Assembly: GCF_010015445.1 (NCBI RefSeq)
Contig: NC_053129.1
Span: 16,869,749 to 16,933,748 of the forward strand
DNA: 64,000 nt
Reading direction: 5' to 3'
From: Perca fluviatilis
Lineage: Eukaryota; Chordata; Actinopteri; Perciformes; Percidae
Numbering within the stretch: the stretch's first letter is position 1; each line of letters begins with the position of its first letter. The notes under the pieces are model-generated. The model did no database searches, was not told the DNA's origin, and saw nothing but the letters and a program-made list of their open reading frames with translations. Shown one piece after another: positions 1 through 50,470 of the stretch. A program made the position numbers and the translations under genes.

Positions 1-97
1 AGGGTTAAACACAATATATTTCTCAACTAACACACCGTGAGATTTTTCAATATATGTTTTCCTTTTGCTTCGTCGTGATCCACCGTTCTGTTCACAG

Positions 98-2744
98 ACG
101 AGCTCTTCGCCTTCTTCTGTTTCCTTCGGGACATCTTCTCCAACGAATTCATCTTTATCCCTGGAAAGTCGTCTCAGGTAACAACCTCATCTTTCAGGGC
201 TCAGCTTCCTTTGGACATATGAGGACAAAGATCCCAAAGAGGATTATTGTCCTGTTAAAACGTCGAAAACCAGAACACTCCTTACTATTGTGGTTACTGA
301 CTTGTTAGACGATTGTGATTGGTTTAAAGAAATGTCGATAAACCAGAGCACATTTTTCTACCATCCCGGAATGCTGTGTGGACTCGCCAGACCCTCCTCC
401 GCAGCGCTGTGAAGGAAGGTCTGGCAAAGCGAGACTACCTACTTGTTAGCATATTGTTCATTGGGGATCCAGAAAGTTTTAAGTCTAAAAAGTCCAAAAT
501 ATTGTTGGCATGTTATTGATGTTGTGTGTAAATATTGTGTGCCTGTTGATATCTGTCTCTTCATTAATCAGGACTTTGAGGAGGCATGCTTCCTCCTGAA
601 CAAATGTGGAGCAGTCGACATCAGTGAACAGGAAGTGATAGTGTCAGACGCACGGCTGGAGGTGTTATCCTTCCTGCAGGCCCTTCTACAACCCTTCATA
701 CACTCTTACCAGGTCCTTTGACTTTTGCCTCCTCTGATCGAGATAACGCACTATGCGCATGTTGCAGACAGGACTGTACGCTGTTATCCTGAATTAGTTG
801 GCTTTACTAGAAATTTGCGTGGAAACACGTTGCCTTAAACCGTTTAAGGTTTTACACAAGTTGAAACTTAACAGGTCAAGTTGTATTAACACAGCAGTAC
901 GTTGATGCAGTAGACAAATCAAGTTTACATTAGTAGTCATTACTAAACATCATTAGTAAACATAAATTATTTTTCCTCTGGAGTCATGTTGTCTAAAATA
1001 AGCATGTTAAGTAAAGGCTTTAGTGCGTAACTTTTTGATATTAATGAACGTCTGTTACATTCAAGCCATTGCCAAATGAGTTGCTACAAAGCTAATTAAG
1101 ACTATCAGCTCCACACAACTCTCTGTATTTCTCAGTATGGCTATGTTTAGAAGATAGTGACATCCGGCAACTTTCGCGCACAGAAAATCCAGTGAAGATA
1201 ATTTCCTCTTCTGAAGTGTCCTCCTTGGCTACTAGCAACTGCGTGGAGGAGGGGTGGGGGTGGTGCGTGATCACGGCAGGTTTGTATCATGTGGACGTGC
1301 CAACAGTTTTGTTGTCATTACTTAGAATTCCTCATGGGGGAGACAGAAACTATGCACTATAGCTTTAAACATGCAAAGAAACATAACAAATATAAAACAT
1401 TAGGCTATGTATCACTACTAAAGCAATAATTTGTTCATATTAATAATAGTTATTTTTCTTTATGACAGTATAGCTTTAAGAACAATGTATTCCATACATC
1501 TGTTCCAGTAAAACAGGAAGGAGAACAACACACATAAAACAAGCAATGTTCAGTGTATTGTACTGCGTGGAGGGTTTCACTTAGGAAACGGTGTTCAACA
1601 TAGTTTCAAGTTTACAGTTTATCACTGAACATTTGCTCACTGCCCAGACCCCATCAGTGCCCCACCCCCCGCCACCCCCCAGTTTTAAGCAGTTGTTTAA
1701 ATAAAATGAGCTGTGCATTAATAAAAAAAAATGATATGAAGAAGAAGAAGAAAAGATATTTGTAATATTTATGTTTCATGAAAAGTTAAATTACTATATC
1801 TTAACCCATCTGTATAGTGGAGTTGTGTGATAAGAGACACTCTGTTACTGAAAAATGCTGTTTGGGTTGTTAGGTCACATCTCTTCTGCTGGAAGTAAAA
1901 GTCTCGCAGTCGCAGAGTTTATGTTTCCACACAACCTTTTCAATATTCGCTATAGCAGAGCATGAAAACGTACTATTACCTATTTAAGGCTCTAACTATT
2001 CTTCCAATGTTAGATTTTAAATTATAAAAAATAGGGGCTTTCTGTTTGATCAAGTGTGTTTTTTATGTCCAGGTGATGTTCAGGTACCTCTGTGAAGACG
2101 GAGTTAACATGTTCACCGAGAAACAGGTCCTTCCTGCTGTGCGAAACCTGGCTACAAAGCTCATCCTCTCAGGTGAAACAGAAAGTGACCTCGGTTCCTC
2201 TAGAATCGATCTCCAGCTGTTCAACTCTTATCGGAAAATCGTTCCTCATCATGATGTCTGTGTTTCAGGTGAGCTTCACACCTATGAAGCCCTGTCGTCC
2301 GACACGCAAAAGAACGTTTTGTCGGCTCTGCAGAGACTGGAGACGGTGACAAAGTTGAGGGAGTAAGTAATGAGATTAGCCCCTGCATATCTGTTTGGTT
2401 TTAAGCTCATTTTCTGAGGTGGTTGAGAAGCCGTCTGTGTTTCTGATGCCAAAGTTCTCATCACAGGTCTGAGCAGAATGAATACAGAGTGAACAAAGCA
2501 GCTGTCAGAAGAATCGGTGACATACTTTGTGAGTCAGCTTACTTCAAATACAGCTGATTAACATTACGTTGACTTAAATGTCCTCACCATGTGTTTAAAA
2601 TTTGGTGTTTCAGACCTTGCTTGTGTTTACCACAACAAACAAACAGCAGCCTGAAGGATTTTTTTCTTTTTCTTTTCCTCTCTCACTGTAGCTGGGGAAA
2701 TCTCTCCCCAGATGCTCCAGACTACACCTGATGCTAAACTTTAG
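98..2744 (+). CDS. gnpat: gnpat, 3' part: dihydroxyacetone-phosphate acyltransferase (last six exons, 5' end outside window)
   Basis: Peroxisomal enzyme that acylates dihydroxyacetone phosphate, the first step of ether-lipid (plasmalogen) synthesis. Exons by AG/GT sites: 98-178, 572-712, 2073-2172, 2269-2362, 2467-2528, 2692-2744. Phases join without stops. The pieces read ELFAFFCFLRDIFSNEFIF, DFEEACFLLNKCGAV, YLCEDGVNMFTEKQVLPAV, YEALSSDTQKNVLSALQRL, then a tail ending DAKL-stop. These resemble the C-terminal region of vertebrate GNPAT as I remember it (DFEE.C.LL, Y..LSSD.QKNAL). The AKL end is a type 1 peroxisomal targeting signal, as in the mammalian protein. The catalytic acyltransferase motifs lie upstream, outside the window. 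An AATAAA near 3313 fits the 3' end. The 98-178 boundary is the least certain because its upstream phase cannot be tested. The related mitochondrial acyltransferases lack the AKL tail, so gnpat is preferred. Confidence 0.88.
300..445 (-). repeat. Partial copy of a dispersed hairpin-ended repeat (family also at 36784 and 50079)
   Basis: In a gnpat intron. It contains the CCAGACCC/GGTCTGGC arms around a GCGCTG centre and the 'aaccagagcacatttttc' stretch found, in the opposite orientation, in the copies at 36784-37145 and 50079-50450. It looks like a truncated non-autonomous element. The class is not assigned. Confidence 0.7.
772..968 (+). repeat. Dispersed repeat, copy 1 (pair of 5573-5780)
   Basis: About 200 bp in the long gnpat intron 713-2072. 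It closely matches 5573-5780 in the same orientation: shared runs include 'ctgttatcctgaattagttg', 'aaatttgcgtggaaac', 'gatgcagtagacaaatcaag' and 'ttagtaaacata'. No coding content. The rest of the intron shows nothing recognisable apart from low-complexity AT and GAA tracts. Confidence 0.75.
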
Positions 2745-3631
2745 CCTCCATTGGACGAGATCCATCTTCAGTATCAGCTCACAGTCCTTTTAACGTCAAC
2801 TTGACCCTTTCCACTTCGTCTTCCCTCCGTGCCTTTATGCAGCTGTTGGGAGAATCGCTGCACCATAACTCAGACAAAATACTTAATGTCCTGGATGCCA
2901 GTGGCCAGACTTAACCTGGCGGCGTTCCGCTCTTGAACGTTTGCTACCTCTCTGTGTCCCTGTTCTCATCTCTGACAGGACTGAGATAAAGCTACAAAGA
3001 CCTGATACAGTGACCCAAGGGCGCCAGTATTGCTGATTTTGTCTGATATGTATAATCAGAATTAGTCGATTAAGGAAGGCGTACGTATGACTGATCCACT
3101 AGTGATGCCTGTGGATCAAGATACTGAACTAAACCTGTATTTTAATCAGTTGCAATATGTTAGTACGTGTTTTGTAATGTAGATATATTGCTGATTGACA
3201 AGGGTGGCATGTCTAATGAACAATAGAACACTTAAAAGAACTTGATTGCTGGCAAAGTAAGTGCAATTAGATAGTAAACACTGATTCATGACACTTGATT
3301 GTACAATGTACCAATAAACCTCTAAATACCATAATAATGTCAAATACCATAACCCATCAACAATGTTGTTTGAGACATTTATTTTAACTTCTTTACATCT
3401 CAATGAATGTAAAACAAATGTAACAAAATGCACCATAGATTCTTGATGTTCAATATCATTTCTGTTTGTACTATTCCCTCAACTGTGGGTGAAAACCAGA
3501 GGTCAAAGTTCAACCTCCTGTCATCTCTGCAAACCAATCAACACACTGCATGCACCTACTAACCCGTCAGCAGTTAGAAGAAGGCCTCTTATGTGCCATT
3601 TAACCAGTATATTGTGTAACATGGATAAAAG
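2745..3631. other. Convergent 3' UTR and intergenic interval between gnpat and the minus-strand membrane-protein gene
   Basis: The gnpat 3' UTR probably runs to an AATAAA near 3313. On the other strand, an AATAAA (seen as TTTATT near 3370-3377) would end the gene at 3632-5034. The two mRNA ends therefore lie within roughly 60 bp of each other, tail to tail. I see no gene or structured RNA here. Confidence 0.5.
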
Positions 3632-5034
3632 TTATCTATACACAGGTGGTACGTCAACTTTGATGCGTAAAGCGCTGACAGGGTCTTGACAAAACACCGA
3701 GATGTATTCCACCACTTTAGAATTTAGCTTTTTCTCGCCCTCTTTAGCTCTGTGGCGCTCTTTGTCCCACCTATCCTTCTCGCCGTTCATTTGGGAGAAC
3801 AGGTTGGCCTGGATGGTGCGCAGCGTGGCCGCCAGCACGTAGAAACCTCCCTGCAGCATGTGGCAGAAGGCGGCTCCCACACTGAGCGCGGCGCCCATCA
3901 TGTTGGGCACCGTCTCACACACCACACACATGCCCTCCAGGAAGTGCAGCGTGCCTTTCCTGGCCAGGGGCTGGCCTTGGTGGAGGTAGCCGCCTTGGAT
4001 AGAGGGGGTTTGCTGGGCATGGTTGATGAGGTATCTCGCACAGTCGGCGAAGTGGGTGGCGGCCCGGCGCAGCGGGAGAAGAGCCAGGTACAGGTGACAT
4101 GCAGCTTTGGTCAGAGCATGGAAGAGCAGCCGCAGCTCAAGCACGGCGTTGCCTGGAGATAAGAGGGTGACGTGGTCAGCTGGAGTCTAATTTAACACCC
4201 TGGCTAATGTCAGCAACCATTACAAACAGCGTCTGCCACTGGATTAAAGTGTTCACCAGCCATGTGGGCAGCGGCTATCACCTGAGCACGCGAAGCGGGG
4301 GGGCTAATGGGGGCCCTCAGCACGGGACCCATTCTCTGACAAATATCCTAAATCCGTTATTCTGCAATAGAGCCTTAAATGTCCGTCTATTGCAGGGTCA
4401 CCTTTGTCCAAAGTATGTAGGCCTATTGAAACAAGTAGACTAAACATACGCATGGGAACGTGTATAGTAGGCCTAGCCTATAGTCTCCAAATGCCAAAGG
4501 AAAAGCCCCAGAATGTTTTAAATGTCTCATCACAAAAAGGCTTTCTGCAATATGAGCAGCTACTACTAGCTACTACTCTACATAACTCCTAAAATGTGTA
4601 GTGGGTGGCATGCACTGCTGCACCTGCTTTTATTCCAATCAAGCTCAATTTGGGAAAGGTGTGTAAAATAATAAATAATAATGTCGTGATTTCCTCATCT
4701 AAGATGTCCTATGTGCACTATGAATTTATTTTATTTTATCAGTTTTGGGCAACTGGTCAATTCTTAGCAAAACAACGAAGTAAGATACTTTATAGTTTAC
4801 TCAGAAAAATAACGTTATGCTACAGCCTAGGCCTACTTTATATTTGATGCAGGGAGAGAAATGGTCTAATTTCTTATGCTGTGAATTTGTGACAGCTGTT
4901 CCGCCATAAGGTGCCACAGCACCTTCCTGAAAAGCTTCCAAATCTCCACTCTAACTACATTTTCTCTTACCGTCTATAAAGCAGAAAATCCAGAGCAGGG
5001 CAATAATCGCTGCCAACCAAGTCCACCAATCCAT
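3632..5034 (-). CDS. Unrecognised 194-residue protein with N-terminal membrane segment
   Basis: Two coding exons: 4971-5034 (start codon; donor ACG|gtaaga) and 3632-4152 (acceptor ctccag|GC), joined in phase to 194 codons plus stop. Residues 1-21 begin MDWWTWLAAIIALLW and form one hydrophobic segment with a short acidic N-terminus, so a signal anchor or uncleaved signal is likely. The middle is rich in Ala, Leu, His and Cys, with possible further buried helices (around GAALSVGAAFCHML). Residues ~145-175 are strongly charged (KDRWDKERHRAKEGEKK), followed by a conserved-looking tail ending VPPVYR. I do not recognise the family. Continuous open frame, clean splice phase and codon-like composition argue for a real gene. 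It is transcribed toward gnpat and away from the FAM228 gene. Confidence 0.72.
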
Positions 5035-5572
5035 GTGGTCTCCCCCCTGTCCCGGGCTCGGCAACGAAAAGAAAGAAAGTAGTGAAAACCCCAAGTTATG
5101 ATCTGGCCAAGCCCTGCCCTGCCCTGCCTTTACGCAGCTAATACCGACACATTAAGTAGTCGTATTCTCCGCAGGTGTCTGAGCGTTGTAGCCTATACGC
5201 GCAACACCTTGAAAGTGCATTTGAGCTGTCAACAAGCGCATTAGGACAAACAGACTACAACTCTTTAACCTACTGCCCCTTACAGTGTCTCACAGAATGG
5301 ACACTCATTTTGCTTAAGAATTAAATAGTTGCAATCAAGGATTTAACAGATTATTTCAAACATTTTAGGGGTAACCTATTATAAATTAAAAAAAAAAAAT
5401 GCATTAGTTCCTGCATAGTTCTAGCCTATATCATATCATGTGTGAATCTCTTCTCTTCCTTACTACCAATCTATTTGTAATGTTATTGATTGAATGCCAA
5501 CCAGGGCCCGATTACTCTCTCACAGAACACATGCTTTATAAAGAAGTGATTCTTTCTAATGCCAAAAAGAGG

Positions 5573-5780
5573 GTACTACACTGTTATCCTGAATTAGTTG
5601 ACTTTACAAGAAATTTGCGTGGAAACCCGTTGCCTTAAACCATTTAAGTGTTTACAAAAGGTGAAACTAAATAGGTCAAGTTGCATTACCACAGACTGGT
5701 AAGTTGATGCAGTAGACAAATCAAGCTTACCTTAGTAGTACCTAGTCTACTAAAACTCGTTAGTAAACATACAACTTTTG
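5573..5780 (+). repeat. Dispersed repeat, copy 2 (pair of 772-968)
   Basis: Same orientation as copy 1 and nearly colinear with it, with small indels. The two copies lie 4.8 kb apart on either side of the membrane-protein gene. No terminal repeats or target duplication are evident. Confidence 0.75.
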
Positions 5781-5976
5781 TTAAAATATAAATATGGAAT
5801 ATTAGGCTCTATAATCAAAACTACAAACTATTGTAGATATGTTTTTTCCTGATTGAACAGAAAAAATGACAATGCATAGATTGTAATTTCGATAGTGCTC
5901 ACCATGAATCTATGTGCCCATTTTCTACCACTTCCCTGACCCCATTAGTCCCGGTCGTGGTGCAGCAATAAATGTA

Positions 5977-6020
<44 letters not shown>
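5977..6020. repeat. (CA)n microsatellite
   Basis: About 22 uninterrupted CA units between fam228 and the membrane-protein gene. Confidence 0.97.
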
Positions 6021-6025
<5 letters not shown>

Positions 6026-7053
6026 ACGAACACTAAATCAAAGTTTAATTACAACTAAATCTGGGTTTACTACTAGGCGGTATTAACTCCAGACACACGT
6101 GAGTGGCAGACAAATTGGGAACAATCACCCTGCCTAAAATAGATCATGTCGTTTTAAAGAAGAAACTAATCTATAATCCAATCAATTAATCTAGGAGTTA
6201 TATATATTATATTAGAGAGGGGATATAGCCTATGTTAATTGGAAATGTCCTGAAATGAATCTCTGCACTTTGTAAACAAATAATAGGCTATACTACTGCT
6301 ATTACTAATGCTAATAATAATATCATTTCGGTATTATGTACCGATACATTTGGTTCATATTAAAACTCGAAGACTTACATTTTACCTAAATAAATGTCTG
6401 TTAAGTCACTATCGCTGAAGGAGGTAACAATACACGGATACTGATGAAAGTATTGCAGAGATTGAATGATAGTCATTCTATTTTTGTGCTCCGGACTAAT
6501 AAACTGTCAGCAAGCACAATTCCATTGTTTTCACTCAAATCGGAATTCTAAATCATCCAGGACTGACATTTTAGGGAATGCCACTTTAAACCCAGGACGT
6601 TTTGGTGAGCTGAAGTCGTCTCGCGCTGAACGCCGCGTTCGACTTTGCTCTCTTGTGAGCCGGTGTCCTGGCAACGGAAAACCTTCAGACGGCAGAACCA
6701 CCTGCGCGTGATGAGCTGACCCAAAACCAAAGGAGGTTTACTTCATTTTGGCTGTTTTTCTTCGGACTTATAACCCAAACGTCCTCAAGTAAACGAAGGT
6801 AAGAAACCACAACATTACTATGGTGACACGGGCTGCTAAATTCGATAAGATAAAATCGAAAAGATACAATGTAACGTAATTCATATTCAATTTAGCCTAC
6901 TGCTTGAGTTATACAATGTAGTGTAGCATGTAGCTAGACGACTGTAGATTCAGGTTGGCTGGGGCCAGTAGCCACCTATAGCCTAGCTAGCTATATTAGG
7001 CAAATGATCTCTGATGGCTCCAATATTTTCTAATATTTTCTCATGATTTAGGG

Positions 7054-10000
7054 ATGAGCCCCAAGAAGAACAACAGTGCCAGTGGTGTGATCACCTTCCA
7101 CACACCATTTCATGTCAGCCTGTTAAAATCAGAGGTAAAAAAAACAACAACATAATTGCTAACTAATAATGTGATCACTGGTATGTGTACCCTGGACAGT
7201 CCAGACAGGGGTTACAATGCCTTTGTGAATGCCTGGCTGCCCCTCTTTCTCCTCTGTCTGTACAGTGTCATGTCTGCAGGTACAATGCTGGAATCTCAGT
7301 GTCCTAAGAAAGATGAATGGAAAGGTTTCAGGTTATTGACAGACAGATACTAGCCACTGTCAATCCTCTCTTAACTCAGGACAATATAGGAAACAATGCC
7401 TGGTGAGGGATCAGATGACGTGCAGATGAACAAACCAGCCCAGCATACAAAATTCAAAGATACTGGTATTACTGTGACACAACAAAAAGCACAGCAAGGA
7501 AGGAAACTGTCATCTTTGTACTGATGCTAAAGTTGCTAAATCGTGTTAAAAAAAACTCCCCCATAGTGCACTGACATACATGTCCCACCATATGTGTTTG
7601 TGTAAGAGAGAGGTGCAGCTCAGGTTTCCGGGTAGTGACATGATCTGTCAGTGCCTGTTGTGCTGGCCTCTGTTGCCTTCTGTTCACCTACATGATCATG
7701 TCGATTGTGTCTGGTATGTGAACTCGAGCTGGAATATTTTTAGTTTGAAGTCCGCCTGAAGCTCTGCAGTTTATGTTTGTCTGTATATTTGTTGTAATGT
7801 AACCAGATATGTATTTGCCCTGGTATTTAAAATGAAAGTGTGCATTGCAAACTGTAACCACAGCATGTTGTGTTTATCAATTGACCCTATTGGGGTTTCA
7901 GGAGTGCATGGCTGTTGGGAAGGACGCTACAGACCGCAGAAAGAGCCCGTCTCACCCGAGCGAGAGGACGAGGAGCATCAGTAAATGTGTAAGAGCAGAG
8001 AAAAAGGATGAGTCCTCACCCTCTGGGCCACAGTCGGGAGCCACACAGTACTGGCTCTCTCACACCTCCATCAGGCGACTGCAGGTAATGCACTCAACCA
8101 AACTCATACCTGCACAAAAGGATGAGGTGGATTTTCTTACTGCATGTGCTACTATTTAGGCAAAGATGGAGGATGATAATCAACAGGTGAAAGCAACAAT
8201 TCAAGCAATACTGGATACAGAAAATGGCTTTATGAAGGTAAGATGCTGGTCATTAACTAACTTATGTGACTTTCCAGTGTCTTTAATTGGCAGTTTAAAA
8301 TTTTTGAATTTTTTTTAAACAATGTTTACTCTTTATTGCATTACGAAAAAAAACTGTAACTTTGTGTCTGTAACTGAAACGTTGGTTGAAATGTGTCTTC
8401 GTTGAGGAGTTGGAAAGGTTTCTGGGTCAACGGGACGTAACAGAGCTGAGGAGGAGGGAGCTGCTGCACAAGCGCTGGACTGAGCGTGTGTGGTTTCCCC
8501 TCCAGAGGAGAGTGAAGAAACATGTGTCCAGCTGCAGCCCTGTGGCGGTCAAGAGGCGCCTGAGTTTATACAGTCACTACCTCCATCAATGCAACAGCAA
8601 GGTGATACTAATCTCACCGTTTAGTTTAGTTTTTATTAGTTTATAATGTCGTGGACAGTCCCCTTTAATGAACTATACAGTAAAAGGAGCAACTTTAGCC
8701 TCAACGGCTAATTTCCAGCTGTAGTCCCCATCCAGCTGACAATAGGCATCCTAAAATACAATGGTTAACATATTAAAATGAGTTACATTACATCTATAAT
8801 AACAGCAGGCCTAAGCAAAAAGGGTTAGAACATACCAAAAAAGTGGCACACAAACAGCCAAGCACAGATAGTGGCAATGGCATTAAATCAGTCCATGCAG
8901 TTAATACAATACAAAGGAGACAAAAGAAAGGAGAAAAGTCTCAAGAGGACACATTGAAAGCACGTTCAGTCTGCTTGTATTTGCTTTGGAGTGGCAACCG
9001 CTTTTGTCTTGTTGTGGACTGTGATGCTTTATAGTTCTGCATCAGACGTCGCACAAATATGCTTCTTTTGTGCTTAGTTTTTCACTACAACAACAGACAA
9101 AACTCACACAAGAGATGTGTAGCTATCCAACTGCCGTAATTTCTTTACTCTTCAGGGCGTCGTGCTTCTAGAAAGCTATGATCTAAGGGAATACAATCCG
9201 TTTCTTCTCCACATTAAAAAGCCACACTATGTGAAGGTAATTTTTTGTGACTTAAATATTTCACTTAATATATATATTAAAAAAAACAGTTTTGGACACA
9301 TTGAAGTATTCCAAATGTGTCTGTTGTTAATATATTCACTGCTTTATCACTAGCTCAGTACAGCTGACTTAAAGGACCCATTGTACCTTCAGTTACATGA
9401 AAGACTGAAGGAGAAGAGAACAGCCCGCTCTTGTGAAGAAGGTACCTGGTACTTTCATTATTTAAGCAAAAGTACATTTAAGACTTATATGACTGCTTTT
9501 CTTTGAGTGTGAGCTGAGATATTTGCAGTAGCATTTCCTTTTAGTTTGGGGGAATTAAAGTGAGACTATAAAACTTTCGAAAGAAGAACTAACACATTCT
9601 TTCTGTTAAAAATGAAAAGCTAAAAAAAAACACCCTTGCTCAACTCAATACACTCAGGGTTTTTTGCTGGCACTGCCTTACTTGATCCGGTAGGACCAGT
9701 AGCTAATGGTGGTTAATGTTAGCTACCCAATTTTCCCTTCCATTTTAGGATGTAAAAGACAAGAAGAGAAGCTGCCTCAGAGTGATCGTCCTCTAAGTGA
9801 GTCTGTGACGTCTCAGGCCGACATGCTGCTACACGCCTCATCTAATCATCCGGTCACTGCATCCAGAAAAACTCCAGTGGTGGATGAGACTGAAGGAAGG
9901 AAGTCCAGCAGGTACAAATATACACTTTTTATGAGAAGTTTTATTTGTATAGCATATTTTCTATAACACTGCAGGAACCGCAGAGACTATGTGATACAGC

Positions 10001-10230
10001 TGCAGCACAGCGCCATTAAGAATCTCAGCTAAGCTATTCAGTTAAAATAATGTGAGAAGTAATAGTTATGCAAATGTGTCTCATCCAGAATCAACACCAT
10101 ACCATGCCGCCGCCTCTTTGCAACTGCCACACCAGATGGAAGGTGCCATCAGACCAGCTGCTGGTTCTCCAGATGTCGGCAACAAGCAGCAAGTGTACAA
10201 CAACTTCAGTCCTCGCCTACATCCAAATAA
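7054..10230 (+). CDS. fam228: FAM228-family protein (FAM228A/B-like)
   Basis: Eight coding exons: 7054-7134, 7902-8084, 8160-8237, 8407-8601, 9156-9236, 9354-9441, 9749-9911, 10089-10230, all with AG/GT borders and matching phases. A non-coding first exon probably ends at 6798 (AACGAAG|gtaaga). The recognisable core is in exons 4-5: ELERFLGQRDVTELRRRELL followed by HKRWTERVWFPLQRR, then ESYDLREYNPF. This corresponds to the FAM228 pattern (E..RDM.ELRKKELLHKRW..., DYDP.EYDPF) as I remember it. The function of the family is unknown; some members are testis-enriched. The C-terminus (NTIPCRRLFATATPDGRC...) is also FAM228-like. An AATAAA (10226-10231) overlaps the TAA stop. Position next to itsn2, tail to tail, matches FAM228A-ITSN2 in mammals. 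The choice between A and B is not made. Confidence 0.85.
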
Positions 10231-10675
10231 AATCCACATTAACCGTAAATCGTCACTTCTATTCCCTTCTAACTACCTTACAGTTTTCCCAGGGACACAA
10301 CAAAGAAAAAACTTTTACTATATGTACATTTTATTCATGCCATTTTCAGGATTTTTTGGCACACTTAGGGTTAACCTTTGACATTACATTGTACAGTAGT
10401 GTGCAACATTGGCCGTGTGCCGGCGTATGTATAACAGGGTGTATGGCTTCATATTAACAAATTCAGACATGTTGTAAGAGACAAGAGTAAAATAGTGTAA
10501 ATATGAGTATTCCAAAAATCTAACTGTGCCCATTATGTTCACATTTTAGCTGGGTTGTTGGCAACAAGAACACCTTTATCCACAATACATTATGACTTCA
10601 TCTGTGTGTCATTCTCCATTTTTGGCAAGTTCCCTTTCTGGTAAAGGTAACTTAAATGGGTCTGGGCGGCTCACC

Positions 10676-11205
10676 CCGGATTTCCACTGGATGCGGAACG
10701 GCGGCGGAGTCATTAGGTTCCATTAAAGTCAAAGTGTGTATTTCCACTGACTGCAGAACGGCTGCGTTCCGACTCCGCCACAGCTCCGGCGGTCCGCAGT
10801 CCTCCAGAGCAGATACGCAGAGCTTCTATTTTTGCCGGATGCCGGAGAGCTCCGCAGCAATTCAGCACACGGCAGATAGTGCGGGGCAGGAAGTCAAGCA
10901 CAGAAGCAAAATAAAACATCCGGTTAATTTTCAAAATAAAATACACCGTGCTCACGGCGAATCACATTTCCCTGCACTACACCTTGAAAACACAGAACAG
11001 AGCTGTTTCCCCTCTACTCCTCTGGATGGAAACTAACGGTTGTTGGTTTTGTGGTTCTATTCTACGTGACATCAGCTGTCAGTCATGGCCGCAGCCGTGC
11101 CGCAACAAATCTGGACCTGGTGGGTATTGACGGACGGCGGAGCACGCAGTAGACACGCAGCGGAGCCGGTCTGCAGACGTTATGCATGCAGTGGAAATCC
11201 GGAGT
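10676..11205. mobile_element. Foldback (MITE-like) DNA element between fam228 and itsn2
   Basis: Ends are inverted: CCGGATTTCCACTG near 10677 and CAGTGGAAATCCGG near 11191. Subterminal pieces (CTGCAGAACG..., GTCTGCAGACG) are further rearranged copies. No protein. No clear target duplication at the borders. It sits in the roughly 1.1 kb between the two convergent genes. Confidence 0.7.
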
Positions 11206-11376
11206 CAGGGCAGAATAAGGCAGGGATGGTAAAAGTGAGTTTTTCAAGGCAACCCTTGTACTGCTACAAACAGGCACTTTTAGGTGTGTGTGCTTGTTTA
11301 TGCTTATGCAAATTTGTCTTCTCTTCATTACTATAACATTAAGTGGTGCGTGTGTTTTGGATTTTTGTTGTTGTCC

Positions 11377-49861
<38,485 letters not shown>

Positions 49862-50078
49862 CCAGGCTGGCAAATGAAGCTGCTGGAGAGGGAGGAACCG
49901 ATCGAGCAGCCGGGGCGGGTGTGGACTGGAAATGGGCGTCTCCACAAAGTCAAGTCACACAGAATTACACATCGAACTTCCGGGCATGACTTTCACAAAA
50001 AAACTCCTTGACGCTCATAATAAGGAAACACTCTTATTAAAACTATGCAATGAACCCCAAGTAACTAGTAGCTTAGTA

Positions 50079-50450
50079 GTCTCGCTTTGCCAGACCCTCC
50101 TCCAAAGCGCGCTGAAGGAGGGTCTGGCTTCTCCACATAGCATTCGGGGATGGGAGAAAAACGTGCTCTGGTTTAATGGCATTCCTTTAAACCAATCAGA
50201 ATCGTCATGGGCGGTGCTAAACTCCGCACAGAGCAGCTGCAAAATTCATGTGTGAGAGAAAACTCAGATTGGACAGCTAGCTAGCTAGTTGTCTCAATTT
50301 ACCATGCAGAGATCTGAGGAGCAGTCAACATAGTCCTCATAAATCCAGTTTAAAATTCCAACACAAAGAAAGCGGAAGGAAACGGAAAATACATGCATCC
50401 GGCGGAATTTCCTGCAGCAACGGTGCAATCCTGGAAGTGGAAGGATATAA
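50079..50450 (+). repeat. Hairpin-ended dispersed repeat, copy B
   Basis: Colinear with 36784-37145, starting CTCGCTTTGCCAGACCCTCC. It lies about 200 bp upstream of itsn2's first exon, where its stem could affect promoter structure. Non-coding. Confidence 0.85.
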
Positions 50451-50470
50451 GCCTCTTTCCAACCAGAATT

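Larger units (their letters stand above)
5035..6720. other. Intergenic interval upstream of two divergent genes, with repeats
   Basis: This holds the presumed promoter of the minus-strand gene (just above 5034), the second copy of the dispersed repeat (5573-5780) and a (CA)n tract at 5977-6020. Nothing else is recognisable. Divergent transcription of the membrane-protein gene and fam228 starts from its two ends. Confidence 0.5.

Noticed and set aside
5977..6020. Possible CRISPR-like or satellite array
   Set aside because: It is a plain dinucleotide microsatellite in a vertebrate genome. No array with unique spacers exists in the window.
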